Assembly: GCA_018365455.1 (NCBI GenBank)
Contig: JAGZJZ010000048.1
Location: 1 to 48,307, forward strand
Reading direction: 5' to 3'
DNA length: 48,307 bases
From: Clostridiales bacterium
GTDB lineage: Bacteria; Bacillota; Clostridia; Lachnospirales; Lachnospiraceae
Each line of letters starts with the position of its first letter. The stretch's first letter is position 1. Shown piece after piece: positions 15,990 to 24,867 of this stretch. A program made the translations under genes and the position numbers. The notes below the pieces were generated by a model. The model saw only the letters and a program-made list of their open reading frames with translations. It did not search any database and was not told where the DNA came from.

Positions 15990-15993
15990 ACAT
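15978..15993. promoter_or_regulatory. Perfect palindrome over the ilvD -10 box, probable operator
   Basis: ATGTATT-AG-AATACAT is a perfect inverted repeat with 7-base arms that covers the whole -10 hexamer. A repressor bound here would block RNA polymerase. The FCD-type GntR gene immediately upstream is the natural candidate; that assignment is inferred from position. Confidence 0.6.
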
Positions 15994-16087
15994 CATATCT
16001 CCTGAAACGGGTTTGAAGATGAAAAAATCATAAAAGAGAAAGGCGGCAGTATTACAGGCAGTCCTGTAGTCGGATATGGGTGAGAAT

Positions 16088-17746
16088 ATGAGAAGTGACA
16101 TCATTACAAAAGGGGTAAATGCAGCACCCCAGAGGTCTTTGCTGTATGCATTAGGTTTGACAGAAGAGGAAATGAAGCGTCCGTTTATTGGTATCGTAAG
16201 CTCCAAGAATGATATTGTACCGGGACATATGAATCTGGATAAAATCGTGGAGGCTGTAAAACAGGGGGTATCCATGGCAGGGGGCGTTCCAATTGTTTTT
16301 CCGGCAATAGCAGTCTGTGACGGCATTGCCATGGGACATGAGGGGATGAAGTATTCTCTGGTGACCAGGGAACTGATCGCCGACTCCACAGAAGCCATGG
16401 CTACGGCACATCCTTTTGACGGGCTGGTGATGGTTCCAAATTGTGACAAAAATGTACCAGGTTTATTAATGGCTGCAGCAAGGCTGAACATTCCATCCGT
16501 TTTTGTCAGCGGGGGACCAATGCTGGCAGGCAAATTAGCCGGAGAGAACATAAGTTATTCGAATATTTCCGAAGCTGTCAGCCGTAACAGAACAGGAGAA
16601 ATTACAGACCGTGAACTCTGTGCATATGAAAGCAAAGCATGCCCAACCTGCGGTTCCTGTTCCGGTATGTTCACGGCAAACAGTATGAACTGCCTGACAG
16701 AGGTTCTGGGAATGGGACTGCCCGGCAATGGCACCATACCGGCAGTATATGCCAGCCGCCTGCGCCTTGCTAAACATGCCGGCATGAAGATCATGGATCT
16801 GGTTAAAAAAGACATAAAGCCCTGTGACATCATGGTCAAAGAGGCTTTTGAGAATGCCCTTACCATAGATATGGCGTTAGGCTGCAGTACCAACAGCATG
16901 CTTCATCTTCCGGCGATTGCCCATGAATGCGGGATCAGGCTGGATTTAGACCTGGCGAATGAAATATCGGAAAAAACACCGAATCTGTGTCATCTGGCAC
17001 CTGCAGGGAATCATTATATTGAGGATTTAAATGAAGCGGGTGGAATTGGGGCTGTCATGAAGGAAATCAGTAAACTGGGACTACTGCATACGGAACTTAT
17101 GACCTGTACCGGAAAGACAGTAGGAGAAAATATCCGGGACAGTAAAATAACGGATGAAGACGTGATAAGACCGGTGACAAATCCTTATAGTGAGACCGGT
17201 GGAATTGCGGTTTTAAAAGGCAATTTGGCACCGGAAGGCTGCGTGGTTAAAAGGGCAGCAGTGGATCCCAAGATGATGTGCCACAAAGGAAGTGCCAGGG
17301 TTTTTGACTGTGAAGAAGATGCACTGGATGCCATTTACGAAGGTAGAATTCATGCAGGAGATGTCATCATCATCCGATATGAAGGACCAAAAGGAGGTCC
17401 TGGTATGCGTGAAATGTTAAATCCCACTTCCGCCATTATGGGAAGTGGTCTGGGGAACTGTGTGGCACTGATAACAGACGGACGGTTTTCCGGTGCCACA
17501 AGAGGTGCAGCAATCGGTCATGTGTCTCCTGAAGCAGCAGTGGGAGGTAATATCGCGCTGATCCGGGAAGGGGATCTCATTGAAATAAATATACCGGAAC
17601 ATATGATCCGGATTCTGGTTGCGGATGAAGAACTCAAGATCCGCAGAAGTGAATGGAAACCCCGCAAACCTCGGATAACGAAAGGATATCTGGCAAGATA
17701 TGCAAGAAGCGTAACTTCCGGAAGTACCGGGGCTGTACTGGAGTAA
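16088..17746 (+). CDS. ilvD: Dihydroxy-acid dehydratase
   Basis: 552 residues. IlvD dehydrates 2,3-dihydroxy-isovalerate and its isoleucine homologue in the branched-chain amino acid pathway and needs an Fe-S cluster. Diagnostic segments are MRSDIITKG at the start, CDGIAMGHEGMKYSL (residues 77-91), VPNCDKNVPG (C119), ACPTCGSCSGMFTANSMN (C185, C188, C191), LPGNGTIPA and the C-terminal TDGRFSGATRGAAIGHVSPE. Length and motifs fit true IlvD rather than Edd or a sugar-acid dehydratase. I start at ATG 16088, where the family begins, with GGTGAG just before it; an in-frame ATG at 16076 adds four residues. No other ilv gene is present. Confidence 0.93.
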   Translation: MRSDIITKGVNAAPQRSLLYALGLTEEEMKRPFIGIVSSKNDIVPGHMNLDKIVEAVKQGVSMAGGVPIVFPAIAVCDGIAMGHEGMKYSLVTRELIADSTEAMATAHPFDGLVMVPNCDKNVPGLLMAAARLNIPSVFVSGGPMLAGKLAGENISYSNISEAVSRNRTGEITDRELCAYESKACPTCGSCSGMFTANSMNCLTEVLGMGLPGNGTIPAVYASRLRLAKHAGMKIMDLVKKDIKPCDIMVKEAFENALTIDMALGCSTNSMLHLPAIAHECGIRLDLDLANEISEKTPNLCHLAPAGNHYIEDLNEAGGIGAVMKEISKLGLLHTELMTCTGKTVGENIRDSKITDEDVIRPVTNPYSETGGIAVLKGNLAPEGCVVKRAAVDPKMMCHKGSARVFDCEEDALDAIYEGRIHAGDVIIIRYEGPKGGPGMREMLNPTSAIMGSGLGNCVALITDGRFSGATRGAAIGHVSPEAAVGGNIALIREGDLIEINIPEHMIRILVADEELKIRRSEWKPRKPRITKGYLARYARSVTSGSTGAVLE

Positions 17747-17773
17747 ATACAACTGCTCCCGGTCCAAAATTCA

Positions 17774-17802
17774 TTGACTATTCAGGTTTACACCTTTATA
17801 AT
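17774..17802 (+). promoter_or_regulatory. Promoter for the HPt / REC-HD-GYP-GGDEF gene pair
   Basis: TTGACT (17774-17779) and TATAAT (17797-17802) with a 17-base spacer, about 30 bases before the HPt start codon. It is a near-consensus sigma-A site. Confidence 0.8.
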
Positions 17803-17833
17803 AGATATAAAGTGAACAGGATTGGAGCAGGTT

Positions 17834-18187
17834 ATGAAGATAAAGAACGTATATGAGGAATTAGGGCAGGAAAACTATTCTGCTGTGAAAGATCGTTTTT
17901 GTGGGAATGAAAATTTATTAGAAAAATTTGTAGTCAAATTTCTTAAGGATCCTACCTATAAAAATCTGGAAGGATCTGTTAACGAAGGAGACCGTCAGGG
18001 AATAGAAATGAATGCCCATACTTTGAAGGGGGTTGCCGGTAATTTAGGATTTTGTATCCTGCAGTCAGTCTGTGCTGATTTGGTGGATTGTATCAGATCC
18101 GGTAATGACGACCATATTCCGGAGCTGTTTGAACGGGTAAAAAGTACCTATACGAATATCATACATGTAATCGAAAAACTGGATTAG
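17834..18187 (+). CDS. Stand-alone histidine phosphotransfer (HPt) protein
   Basis: 117 residues forming a single HPt four-helix bundle. The phosphorylatable histidine is H62 in MNAHTLKGVAGNLGF, the canonical H-x-L-K-G-x-A-x-x-x-G motif. HPt proteins relay phosphate between hybrid kinases and response regulators. The start is ATG 17834, with GGAG six bases before it, rather than the in-frame TTG at 17822 that would contain the ribosome binding site. The response-regulator gene begins 13 bases after the stop, so HPt is almost certainly its phosphodonor or phosphate sink. No hybrid histidine kinase is encoded nearby. Confidence 0.9.
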   Translation: MKIKNVYEELGQENYSAVKDRFCGNENLLEKFVVKFLKDPTYKNLEGSVNEGDRQGIEMNAHTLKGVAGNLGFCILQSVCADLVDCIRSGNDDHIPELFERVKSTYTNIIHVIEKLD

Positions 18188-18200
18188 CAGAGGGTGGACT

Positions 18201-20330
18201 ATGGAGCAAAAAAGAAGAACCATTTTAATAGTCGATGACATGGAACTGAACCGGGCAATCCTTAATGAAATGTTCTATCAGAACTACAATGTACTGGAAG
18301 CCTGCGATGGTGAACAGGCTCTGCAGTTAATTTTCCAGAAGAAACATGAAATTGATATTATACTCCTGGATATTGTAATGCCTGTTATAGATGGGTTTGG
18401 GGTATTAGAAAGCCTGCAGAGGCAGAATTTGCTGGAACGTCTTCCTGTGGTGATGATTACTGCCGAGAATTCGGAAAGCGTCATGAAAAAAGGCTATGCG
18501 ATGGGAGTTACGGATATTATAACAAAGCCGTTTAATCCGGATATCGTAAGAAGACGTGTGAAAAATGTACTTGCGTTATACAGCAGGCAGGAGAGTCTGG
18601 AGGAGCTGGTAGAACAGCAGACACAGGCATTGCGCAACCAGACAAGGCAGCTGCTGGATGCCCTCAGCAGTATCATTGAGTTTAAAAATATGGAATCAGG
18701 ACAACACATTCTGAGAATTCGTATCATAACAAAGTTTTTACTACAAAAATTATCAAAGAAATTTCCCGGATATAATCTTACTGCAAAGCAGATTGAAACC
18801 ATTTCAGAAGCTGCTGCCATGCATGACATTGGAAAAATTGCAATATCCAATTCTATTTTAAACAAACCGGGAAAGCTTACCAGTGAAGAGTTTGAGATTA
18901 TGAAAACCCACACTGTTAAGGGCTGCGAAGTAGCAAGAAAACTTAAATACATACAAAACCAGAATTTTATGGGATATTGCCTGGATATCTGCAGACATCA
19001 TCACGAGCGTTGGGACGGGAGAGGTTATCCCGATAGCCTTCAGGGAGATGAAATCTCTATTTGGGCACAGGTAGTTTCAATTGCGGATGTCTATGATGCA
19101 TTGACAAGTGTGCGGGTATATAAGCCTGCTTACAGCCATCAGGAAGCGATAGGGATGATTCAAAATGGAGAATGCGGGACATTTAATCCCAGGCTTTTGA
19201 AATGTTTTAGCGAAAATGCAGATGAAATGTACCAATACCTTTTGAATTTGACTGATGAAAATGCAAGCACGTTTGGTTACGAGGATGAATACGAACAGAA
19301 AACGACAGCAAATATGACCAATATTTCTGACCGGACCTTACAGCTTCTGGAGCTTGAAAGGGAAAAATACAGGATTATTACGGAATTGTCTGGAGATATT
19401 GTATTTGACTATGATACCCAGAGAGATTTCATTAGCTTTTCTGAAAAATTCAGAGAAATTTTTGGAGGAAATATCATCATTGAGAATGCCAGACACTGGA
19501 TACAGAGCAGTGGATTTCTGCATGCCCAGGACAAAAATAAATTTATAAAACATCTGATGATACTTACCAGTCAGAATGTAACCTGTAAGGTTCAGGTTCG
19601 CCTGATGGTAAAGAAAGATACCTATGAATGGTTTGATGTCTATATTCATTCCATCTGGAACCAGGAAACCGGAGAGTGCCTGACTCTGATGGGGAAAATG
19701 GTCAACGTGGATCAGCGTTACAAAGAACTGGAGCAATGGAAAAAAGTGGCTAACACCGATGGACTGACAGGGCTGTATAACAGAAAAGCATTGGAAGAGA
19801 AGATCAGTGAAGTGCTCATTAATGAGTCATCACAGCAGTCAGCACTGTGTTTTATAGACCTGGATGATTTCAAACAGGTAAATGACGGTTACGGCCACCC
19901 CTATGGAGATGAACTGCTGGTTGCGATTGCCAGACAACTGAAAGGTTGTGTAAGAAGCACGGATATAACTGGCAGGATTGGCGGGGATGAATTTATCGTA
20001 TTGCTACGGGGGATAAACTCCATTCGGGATATGATGGATAAAGCATCACAACTCTGCCATACTCTGGGGAAAGGATTCAAGGGGTATGATTATTCCGTCA
20101 GCATCGGGATTGCGGTATTCCCCGAAGCCGGAAAGACATACGAAGAACTGCTAAGCAGGGCTGATCAGGCCTTGTACTGCTCTAAAAATGCAGGAAAAGA
20201 CCAGTATGTGATCTATGGAGAGGATACGGCTGAGATGCCGTTTCGTTCCCTGTTGTCAGAGGTAGACAGCTTTGTCCAAACCGAAGATGAACTAGCTGAA
20301 ATTTTACATAATGGCGGTACGGAAAAATAA
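18201..20330 (+). CDS. Response regulator with HD-GYP, PAS-like and GGDEF domains (cyclic di-GMP turnover)
   Basis: 709 residues. REC receiver (about 5-125): acidic VDD and acceptor D57 in LLDIVMP, with K in the TKPF loop. A short coiled coil leads to an HD-GYP phosphodiesterase domain (about 150-345): AAMHDIGKIA (H207-D208), HHHERWDGRGYP near 265, and SIADVYDALT. A PAS-like segment covers about 385-515. The GGDEF diguanylate cyclase (about 535-690) has GLTGLYNRKAL, FIDLDDFKQVNDGYGH and an intact GGDEF near residue 592, with the inhibitory I-site RSTD five residues upstream. Both making and breaking activities look catalytically intact, so the REC state may decide the balance. It forms an operon with the HPt gene. 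Confidence 0.93.
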   Translation: MEQKRRTILIVDDMELNRAILNEMFYQNYNVLEACDGEQALQLIFQKKHEIDIILLDIVMPVIDGFGVLESLQRQNLLERLPVVMITAENSESVMKKGYAMGVTDIITKPFNPDIVRRRVKNVLALYSRQESLEELVEQQTQALRNQTRQLLDALSSIIEFKNMESGQHILRIRIITKFLLQKLSKKFPGYNLTAKQIETISEAAAMHDIGKIAISNSILNKPGKLTSEEFEIMKTHTVKGCEVARKLKYIQNQNFMGYCLDICRHHHERWDGRGYPDSLQGDEISIWAQVVSIADVYDALTSVRVYKPAYSHQEAIGMIQNGECGTFNPRLLKCFSENADEMYQYLLNLTDENASTFGYEDEYEQKTTANMTNISDRTLQLLELEREKYRIITELSGDIVFDYDTQRDFISFSEKFREIFGGNIIIENARHWIQSSGFLHAQDKNKFIKHLMILTSQNVTCKVQVRLMVKKDTYEWFDVYIHSIWNQETGECLTLMGKMVNVDQRYKELEQWKKVANTDGLTGLYNRKALEEKISEVLINESSQQSALCFIDLDDFKQVNDGYGHPYGDELLVAIARQLKGCVRSTDITGRIGGDEFIVLLRGINSIRDMMDKASQLCHTLGKGFKGYDYSVSIGIAVFPEAGKTYEELLSRADQALYCSKNAGKDQYVIYGEDTAEMPFRSLLSEVDSFVQTEDELAEILHNGGTEK

Positions 20331-20357
20331 GGCGGTATGAACTGCCTTATTTTTTTG
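20325..20357 (+). terminator. Intrinsic terminator after the HD-GYP/GGDEF gene
   Basis: AATAAGGC(G)GT and AC(T)GCCTTATT pair across a short loop and are followed by a run of Ts. The hairpin overlaps the stop codon of the gene. Confidence 0.85.
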
Positions 20358-20655
20358 CACATTTATTAAAACAAGTCCCAACTATAAGCCCTATCTGCAT
20401 GCCGTTACAGCATTCTTATATAGAAACATTATAAGTTACAATGGTCCATTTTTCATTCTGTTTCATTAAAAAGCAGGGTGTATTAATTTTTTTCCGATAA
20501 TAGTATTCAAATAATTTTTGAAAGAAGCGGTAGTTTAAAAATAAGGCAACATTTTCATTAACAGTCATAATATGCATCTCCAATCATTCAAAAATTTTAT
20601 TTCTGCGAGCAATGATCTGTCATTGTGTAACCATTGGACCTCGGCCAGCATACAA

Positions 20656-20685
20656 TAGAATATAGTATTATACTGCACTATTCTA
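20656..20685. promoter_or_regulatory. Interrupted dyad upstream of feoA, candidate metalloregulator site
   Basis: Outer arms TAGAATA (20656-20662) and TATTCTA (20679-20685) enclose inner arms AGTAT and ATACT. The dyad ends about 25 bases before the feoA start codon, in the expected promoter/operator zone. It is not a textbook Fur or DtxR box. The rest of the 20358-20655 gap holds only a smaller dyad (TTCAAA-5-TTTGAA at 20506) and no gene. Confidence 0.4.
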
Positions 20686-20710
20686 ATTATATTCCAAAGG
20701 AGTGAAATAT

Positions 20711-20950
20711 ATGACCCATGTAGTACAACTTACTGAATTAAAAAAAGGAGAAAAGGCAGTGATCACAGAGTTGATCTCCTTAAAAGAAATGAGGCGCAGG
20801 CTTCAGGATATAGGAATGATAGAGGGGACAACAGTGGAATGTGTGGGAAAAAGCCCTCTGGGAGACCCCTGCGCTTTTTTAATAAGAGGTGCTGTAATAG
20901 CTCTTCGCAAAGAGGATGCTGGAAGTGTAATGGTAGAATGCAGTGATTAA
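20711..20950 (+). CDS. feoA: Ferrous iron transport accessory protein FeoA
   Basis: 79 residues, a small SH3-like cytosolic protein that assists FeoB. Its typical pattern is visible: LTELKKGEKAVITEL, MRRRLQDIGMIEGTTVECV, GDPCAFLIRGAVIALR (the GDP-x-x-x-x-x-R-G segment) and a C-terminal DAGSVMVE strand. ATG 20711 has AAAGGAG eight bases upstream; an earlier in-frame GTG at 20702 overlaps that site. feoB starts 12 bases after the stop. Confidence 0.95.
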   Translation: MTHVVQLTELKKGEKAVITELISLKEMRRRLQDIGMIEGTTVECVGKSPLGDPCAFLIRGAVIALRKEDAGSVMVECSD

Positions 20951-20962
20951 GAGGAGGCGCTT

Positions 20963-23110
20963 ATGGGATTAAACAGGTCATCATCAGGAATGACTTCCGT
21001 TAACAGAGAACTTGTGATTCAAAAACAGAGAGAAGAAGATAAAGTGATTGCACTTGCCGGAAATCCCAATGTGGGAAAAAGTACCGTTTTTAACCAGCTG
21101 ACGGGAATGAAGCAGCACACCGGCAACTGGCCGGGAAAAACGGTAGCCAATGCACAGGGGTATTGTTCTTATGGAAATCAGGGATATGTGATGGTAGATA
21201 TCCCGGGATGCTATTCCCTAATGGCACATTCCATGGAAGAAGAAGTAGCGAGAGACTTTATCTGTTTTGAACACCCGGATGCAGTTGTTGTGGTGTGCGA
21301 TGCAACCTGTCTGGAGCGAAATCTGAATCTGGTTTTGCAGATTCTGGAGGCTTGTACCAATGTGGTAATCTGTGTCAATCTAATGGATGAAGCCCAAAAA
21401 AAACAGATTAAGATACAATTAGATTCATTATCAGAAAAAACAGGAGTTCCGGTCATCGGAATAACAGCCAGAAGTAAAAAAGGCCTGGACCAGATATTTG
21501 AAGGTCTGAATCAGGTTTGGGAAGAAAGAGAGAAAAAAGAACCGCTGGTAGTTTATCCAGATTATATTGAAGAAGCTATTCACCAGCTGGAACCGTCCGT
21601 TAATCAAGTCTGCAAAGGAATACCGGACACCAGATGGCTCTGCGCCAGACTGCTGGATGCAGATGACTGCCTGCGCAAATCCATGCAGCAGCATATTGGG
21701 AATGATCTTCTGGAGAATGAAGAGATACATAATATCCTTTCCGATATCAATTCCAATTTAGCAGACCTGGACATTTCCAGAGAACAGCTGAGCGATGATA
21801 TCGCCTCAGCCTTCGTAAAGAAAGCAGAAGAATTATGCAGGGATACCGTTAATTTTGAAGATAAATCATACAACCGGAAAGACCGCCGGCTGGACCGGTT
21901 ATTTACCAGTAAGTTAAGTGGTTTCCCTATCATGTTCCTGGTACTGCTGTTTGTCTTCTGGCTTACGATCACCGGAGCTAATTATCCGTCACAGCTTTTA
22001 AGCAAAGGACTGTTCCTGTTAGAAGACCAGCTGGTATTATTCTTCCAAAAGATAGGTGCTCCCACCATTTTATATGAGATTCTGGTATTTGGAATATATC
22101 GTGTTCTGGCATGGGTTGTGTCAGTTATGCTGCCTCCAATGGCAATTTTTTTCCCGCTGTTTACGCTGTTAGAAGACTTTGGGTATTTGCCAAGAGTCGC
22201 ATTTAATCTGGACAGGTGTTTTAAAAAATGCCAGGCGTGCGGGAAACAGGCTTTGACTATGTGCATGGGTTTCGGTTGTAACGCTGCCGGAATCATCGGA
22301 TGCCGTATCATAGATTCTCCCAGGGAACGTTTTATCGCCATGATTACCAATAATTTTGTCCCCTGCAATGGCAGGCTACCGATTCTGATATCCGTCATCT
22401 CCATGTTTTTTGTAGGAAAGGTCACCGGTGTATTTTCATCGCTGCTGTCAGCAGTTATTTTAGCAGGCATGATTGTGCTTGGCATAGTGATGACCCTCAC
22501 GGTCTCCAAGTTATTATCCAGGACAATTTTAAAAGGCATGCCATCTTCTTTTACCCTGGAACTGCCGCCTTACCGGAGACCACAGATCGGAAAAGTAATT
22601 GTGCGTTCAATTTTTGACCGTACACTCTTTGTACTGGCACGTGCAATAGTGGTGGCAGCACCTGCAGGACTGATTATCTGGCTGATGGCAAATCTGTCTA
22701 TTGGAGATATGACGATATTAACCCATTGTACAAGAGCACTGGATCCGTTTGCCAAGATGCTGGGCATGGATGGCGTGATATTGATTGCTTTTATACTGGG
22801 CCTGCCTGCAAATGAGATAGTAATTCCCATCATGATCATGACGTATATGGCACAGGGAAGCCTGATGGAAATAAATGACCTGGATGTATTAAAGCAGCTT
22901 CTCGTACAGAACGGATGGACCTGGGTAACGGCAGTCAGCACCATGCTGTTTACGCTGATGCACTGGCCCTGTTCCACAACGTGCCTCACCATACACAAGG
23001 AGACACAGAGTATAAAGTGGACGCTTGTTTCGGTGGTGGTGCCTGCAGTTGTGGGGATTGTGGTGTGCTTTGTGTTTACATCGGTGGTAAGGGTGTTGGG
23101 GTTAGGTTAA
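20963..23110 (+). CDS. feoB: Ferrous iron transporter FeoB
   Basis: 715 residues. An N-terminal G-protein domain has G1 LAGNPNVGKST (residues 32-41), the switch region GNWPGKTVANAQG, G3 VDIPGCYSL and G4 VNLMDE. A helical guanine-dissociation-inhibitor region covers about 190-300. The C-terminal membrane part holds the two Gate domains with CMGFGCNAAGIIGCRIIDSP and NNFVPCNGRLP, which carry the conserved cysteines thought to line the Fe(II) path. It imports ferrous iron across the cytoplasmic membrane using GTP. There is an N-terminal stretch of about 25 residues before the G domain. GAGGAGG precedes the ATG. No FeoC follows. Confidence 0.97.
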   Translation: MGLNRSSSGMTSVNRELVIQKQREEDKVIALAGNPNVGKSTVFNQLTGMKQHTGNWPGKTVANAQGYCSYGNQGYVMVDIPGCYSLMAHSMEEEVARDFICFEHPDAVVVVCDATCLERNLNLVLQILEACTNVVICVNLMDEAQKKQIKIQLDSLSEKTGVPVIGITARSKKGLDQIFEGLNQVWEEREKKEPLVVYPDYIEEAIHQLEPSVNQVCKGIPDTRWLCARLLDADDCLRKSMQQHIGNDLLENEEIHNILSDINSNLADLDISREQLSDDIASAFVKKAEELCRDTVNFEDKSYNRKDRRLDRLFTSKLSGFPIMFLVLLFVFWLTITGANYPSQLLSKGLFLLEDQLVLFFQKIGAPTILYEILVFGIYRVLAWVVSVMLPPMAIFFPLFTLLEDFGYLPRVAFNLDRCFKKCQACGKQALTMCMGFGCNAAGIIGCRIIDSPRERFIAMITNNFVPCNGRLPILISVISMFFVGKVTGVFSSLLSAVILAGMIVLGIVMTLTVSKLLSRTILKGMPSSFTLELPPYRRPQIGKVIVRSIFDRTLFVLARAIVVAAPAGLIIWLMANLSIGDMTILTHCTRALDPFAKMLGMDGVILIAFILGLPANEIVIPIMIMTYMAQGSLMEINDLDVLKQLLVQNGWTWVTAVSTMLFTLMHWPCSTTCLTIHKETQSIKWTLVSVVVPAVVGIVVCFVFTSVVRVLGLG

Positions 23111-23143
23111 ATTTTGAAAGCAGCTGGGGGGAAGTGATTGGCT

Positions 23144-23533
23144 TCACCCCCCAAATTCAAGATTCAATTCCGTATCTGCCTGATTTGCCACATTCATGGA
23201 GTGGGTTACTATGATCACGCACCTATCAGCAAGGTGGTGCGCATAGTGGACTAATAATTTCGTGATGGCTCTCGTATTTGTTTCATCCAGATTCCCGGTG
23301 GGTCAGGAAGCGCATCCAAAGTGGAAACGAGATTTAAATTTTCTTCTGCTGTGAGATAATCGATGAGGTTGTAATTCTGAAATATAAAGACCACTTCCTT
23401 TCGGCGATAGTCTGAGAGTTCTTTTTCATTTAATGGTTTGCCATTTAAGATAATAGAGCCTTCATCAGGAGTATCCAACCCGCCTAAAATAGAGAGCAAT
23501 GTAGTTTTTCCACAGCCAGAAGAGTGCCAGCCC
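23144..23533 (-). pseudogene. ABC transporter ATPase remnant (MacB/LolD-type)
   Basis: Minus-strand remains of an ATPase of the ABC exporter class used by bacitracin-type and LolD/MacB-type systems. It begins at Walker A (SSGCGKTTLLSILGGLD) and runs through DTPDEGSIILNG and FIFQNYNLIDYLTAEEN to about residue 70. It then jumps, with a frame change, to PTGNLDETNTRAITKLL and VTHSMNVANQAD, ending at TGA 23144-23146. About 60 residues are gone, including the LSGGQ signature and Walker B. The N-terminus before Walker A is also missing, cut off where the fucosidase gene ends. No permease partner is present. Confidence 0.88.
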
Positions 23534-23540
23534 CAATTTT

Positions 23541-24788
23541 TTATTTCAGTGTCTCAAGTATCAGATCCTTTTCTCCCATTTCAACACAGATAACAGTATC
23601 GATCGGATGGAAATCAGACTCATTTTCAGAGATATCAAACATCCAGCAAGAGTCCCCTTCACAGCTTTTAACACAGCTACCAATAACCGGTTTGCCGCTG
23701 TGAAGCAGATAAGCTTTTTCAATGGTATTGGCAATATTGTTCAGCAACAGTTTCTTTACAGGCTTTTTCAAGTGAATGTATAAACGGTAATCTTTGCCGG
23801 TAAAGACCACATTGTCCATTTCATAGACATAATGAGGAACAGGCTTTGTTGCATATACACTGTCTCCAGTGCATTTTAAATATTCTGCTATACAATCAAG
23901 GATGCGGCAGCTTTCTTCAGGAATACTTCCATCAGCCTTCGGACCGATATTCAGCAGGTAATTACCGCCGCGGCTGTTGATCCTAAGCATTAAGTGTATG
24001 ATCTGTTCCGGAGTTTTCCAATTATGATCATGTTTACTATAAGCAAATGTATCATTTAGAGTAGCAGGAACCTCCCAATCGCCGTTAAAGGGAAGTGATG
24101 GGATTGCATTGTCACCAGTTGTCATATAATCACCAATCTGGTTGCCAATTCTGCCGCTGACTATGCATTCAGGCTGTATGGATTTGATCAGGTCATAAAT
24201 CTCCTGGCTTTCTTCTTTTGTACATCCCATTGGAGTATCCAGCCAGAGCATATGGACATCACCGTAACCGGTAAGCAGTTCTCTAATCTGAGGGAGGCAT
24301 TTTTCATCCAAATAACGGCGAAAGTTCTTTCCAGTGTTATCTTTCTTGTGTATATATCCGTCAGGATGATGCCAGTCCTGGGCCTGAGAGTAATAAAGGC
24401 AGAATTTCACATCATACTTACGGCAGGCTTCTCCCAGTTCCGCTACGATATCACGTCCAAAAGGTGTTGCGTCTACAACATTATAGGAAGAGCAATGTGA
24501 GTGATAAAGTGCAAATCCATCATGATGCTTTGCAGTAAATGTCAGGTATTTCATCCCCCAGTCGCGAGCCTGGCGGACATATTCATCTGCATTGAAGTTT
24601 ACCGGGTTGAACTGGGCAGCCAGTTTTTCATATTCGGGAATAGGAATATCCAGATCGTTCATAATCCATTCTGCAATATTATCTGTCACTTTTCCTTTGT
24701 ATTCTCCTGCTAAGATGGAATAGAGTCCCCAGTGGATAAACATTCCGTATTTCGCTTCTTTAAACCATTTCTGTTTTGTATCATACAT
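23541..24788 (-). CDS. GH29 alpha-L-fucosidase, intracellular
   Basis: 415 residues with no signal peptide, so it should act on imported fucosylated oligosaccharides in the cytosol. GH29 hallmarks are KYGMFIHWGLYS near the N-terminus, YLTFTAKHHDGFALY (H88-H89) and the nucleophile D184 in HMLWLDTP. RGGNYLLNIGPKADGSI introduces the C-terminal region, followed by a short beta-sandwich tail. AAAGGAG precedes the ATG. The gene diverges from an AraC regulator, with palindromes in the shared region. No fucose catabolic genes or dedicated transporter are adjacent. Family members also include 1,3/1,4-specific enzymes; linkage cannot be read from sequence. Confidence 0.93.
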   Translation of the reverse strand: MYDTKQKWFKEAKYGMFIHWGLYSILAGEYKGKVTDNIAEWIMNDLDIPIPEYEKLAAQFNPVNFNADEYVRQARDWGMKYLTFTAKHHDGFALYHSHCSSYNVVDATPFGRDIVAELGEACRKYDVKFCLYYSQAQDWHHPDGYIHKKDNTGKNFRRYLDEKCLPQIRELLTGYGDVHMLWLDTPMGCTKEESQEIYDLIKSIQPECIVSGRIGNQIGDYMTTGDNAIPSLPFNGDWEVPATLNDTFAYSKHDHNWKTPEQIIHLMLRINSRGGNYLLNIGPKADGSIPEESCRILDCIAEYLKCTGDSVYATKPVPHYVYEMDNVVFTGKDYRLYIHLKKPVKKLLLNNIANTIEKAYLLHSGKPVIGSCVKSCEGDSCWMFDISENESDFHPIDTVICVEMGEKDLILETLK

Positions 24789-24813
24789 AGCGGCATCTCC
24801 TTTGATTTTTTGT

Positions 24814-24834
24814 GTTTGAATAAGTCAAACTTAT
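24814..24834. promoter_or_regulatory. Overlapping palindromes between the fucosidase and AraC genes
   Basis: GTTTGA-ATAAG-TCAAAC (24814-24830) and ATAAGT-CAA-ACTTAT (24820-24834) are two perfect overlapping inverted repeats about 30 bases upstream of the fucosidase start codon. They are a plausible operator for the divergent AraC-type protein or another regulator. Confidence 0.5.
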
Positions 24835-24867
24835 ATTTTATCATGTTAACATACCAACATTATAAGA

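Noticed and set aside
15994..16087. Possible T-box or attenuator before ilvD.
   Set aside because: The leader is only about 90 bases, with no specifier hairpin, no T-box consensus and no terminator.
16088..17746. ilvD read as a sugar-acid dehydratase because of the neighbouring GntR/FCD regulator.
   Set aside because: The N-terminus, CPTCGSCSGMF and TDGRFSGATRG segments and the length match true dihydroxy-acid dehydratase.
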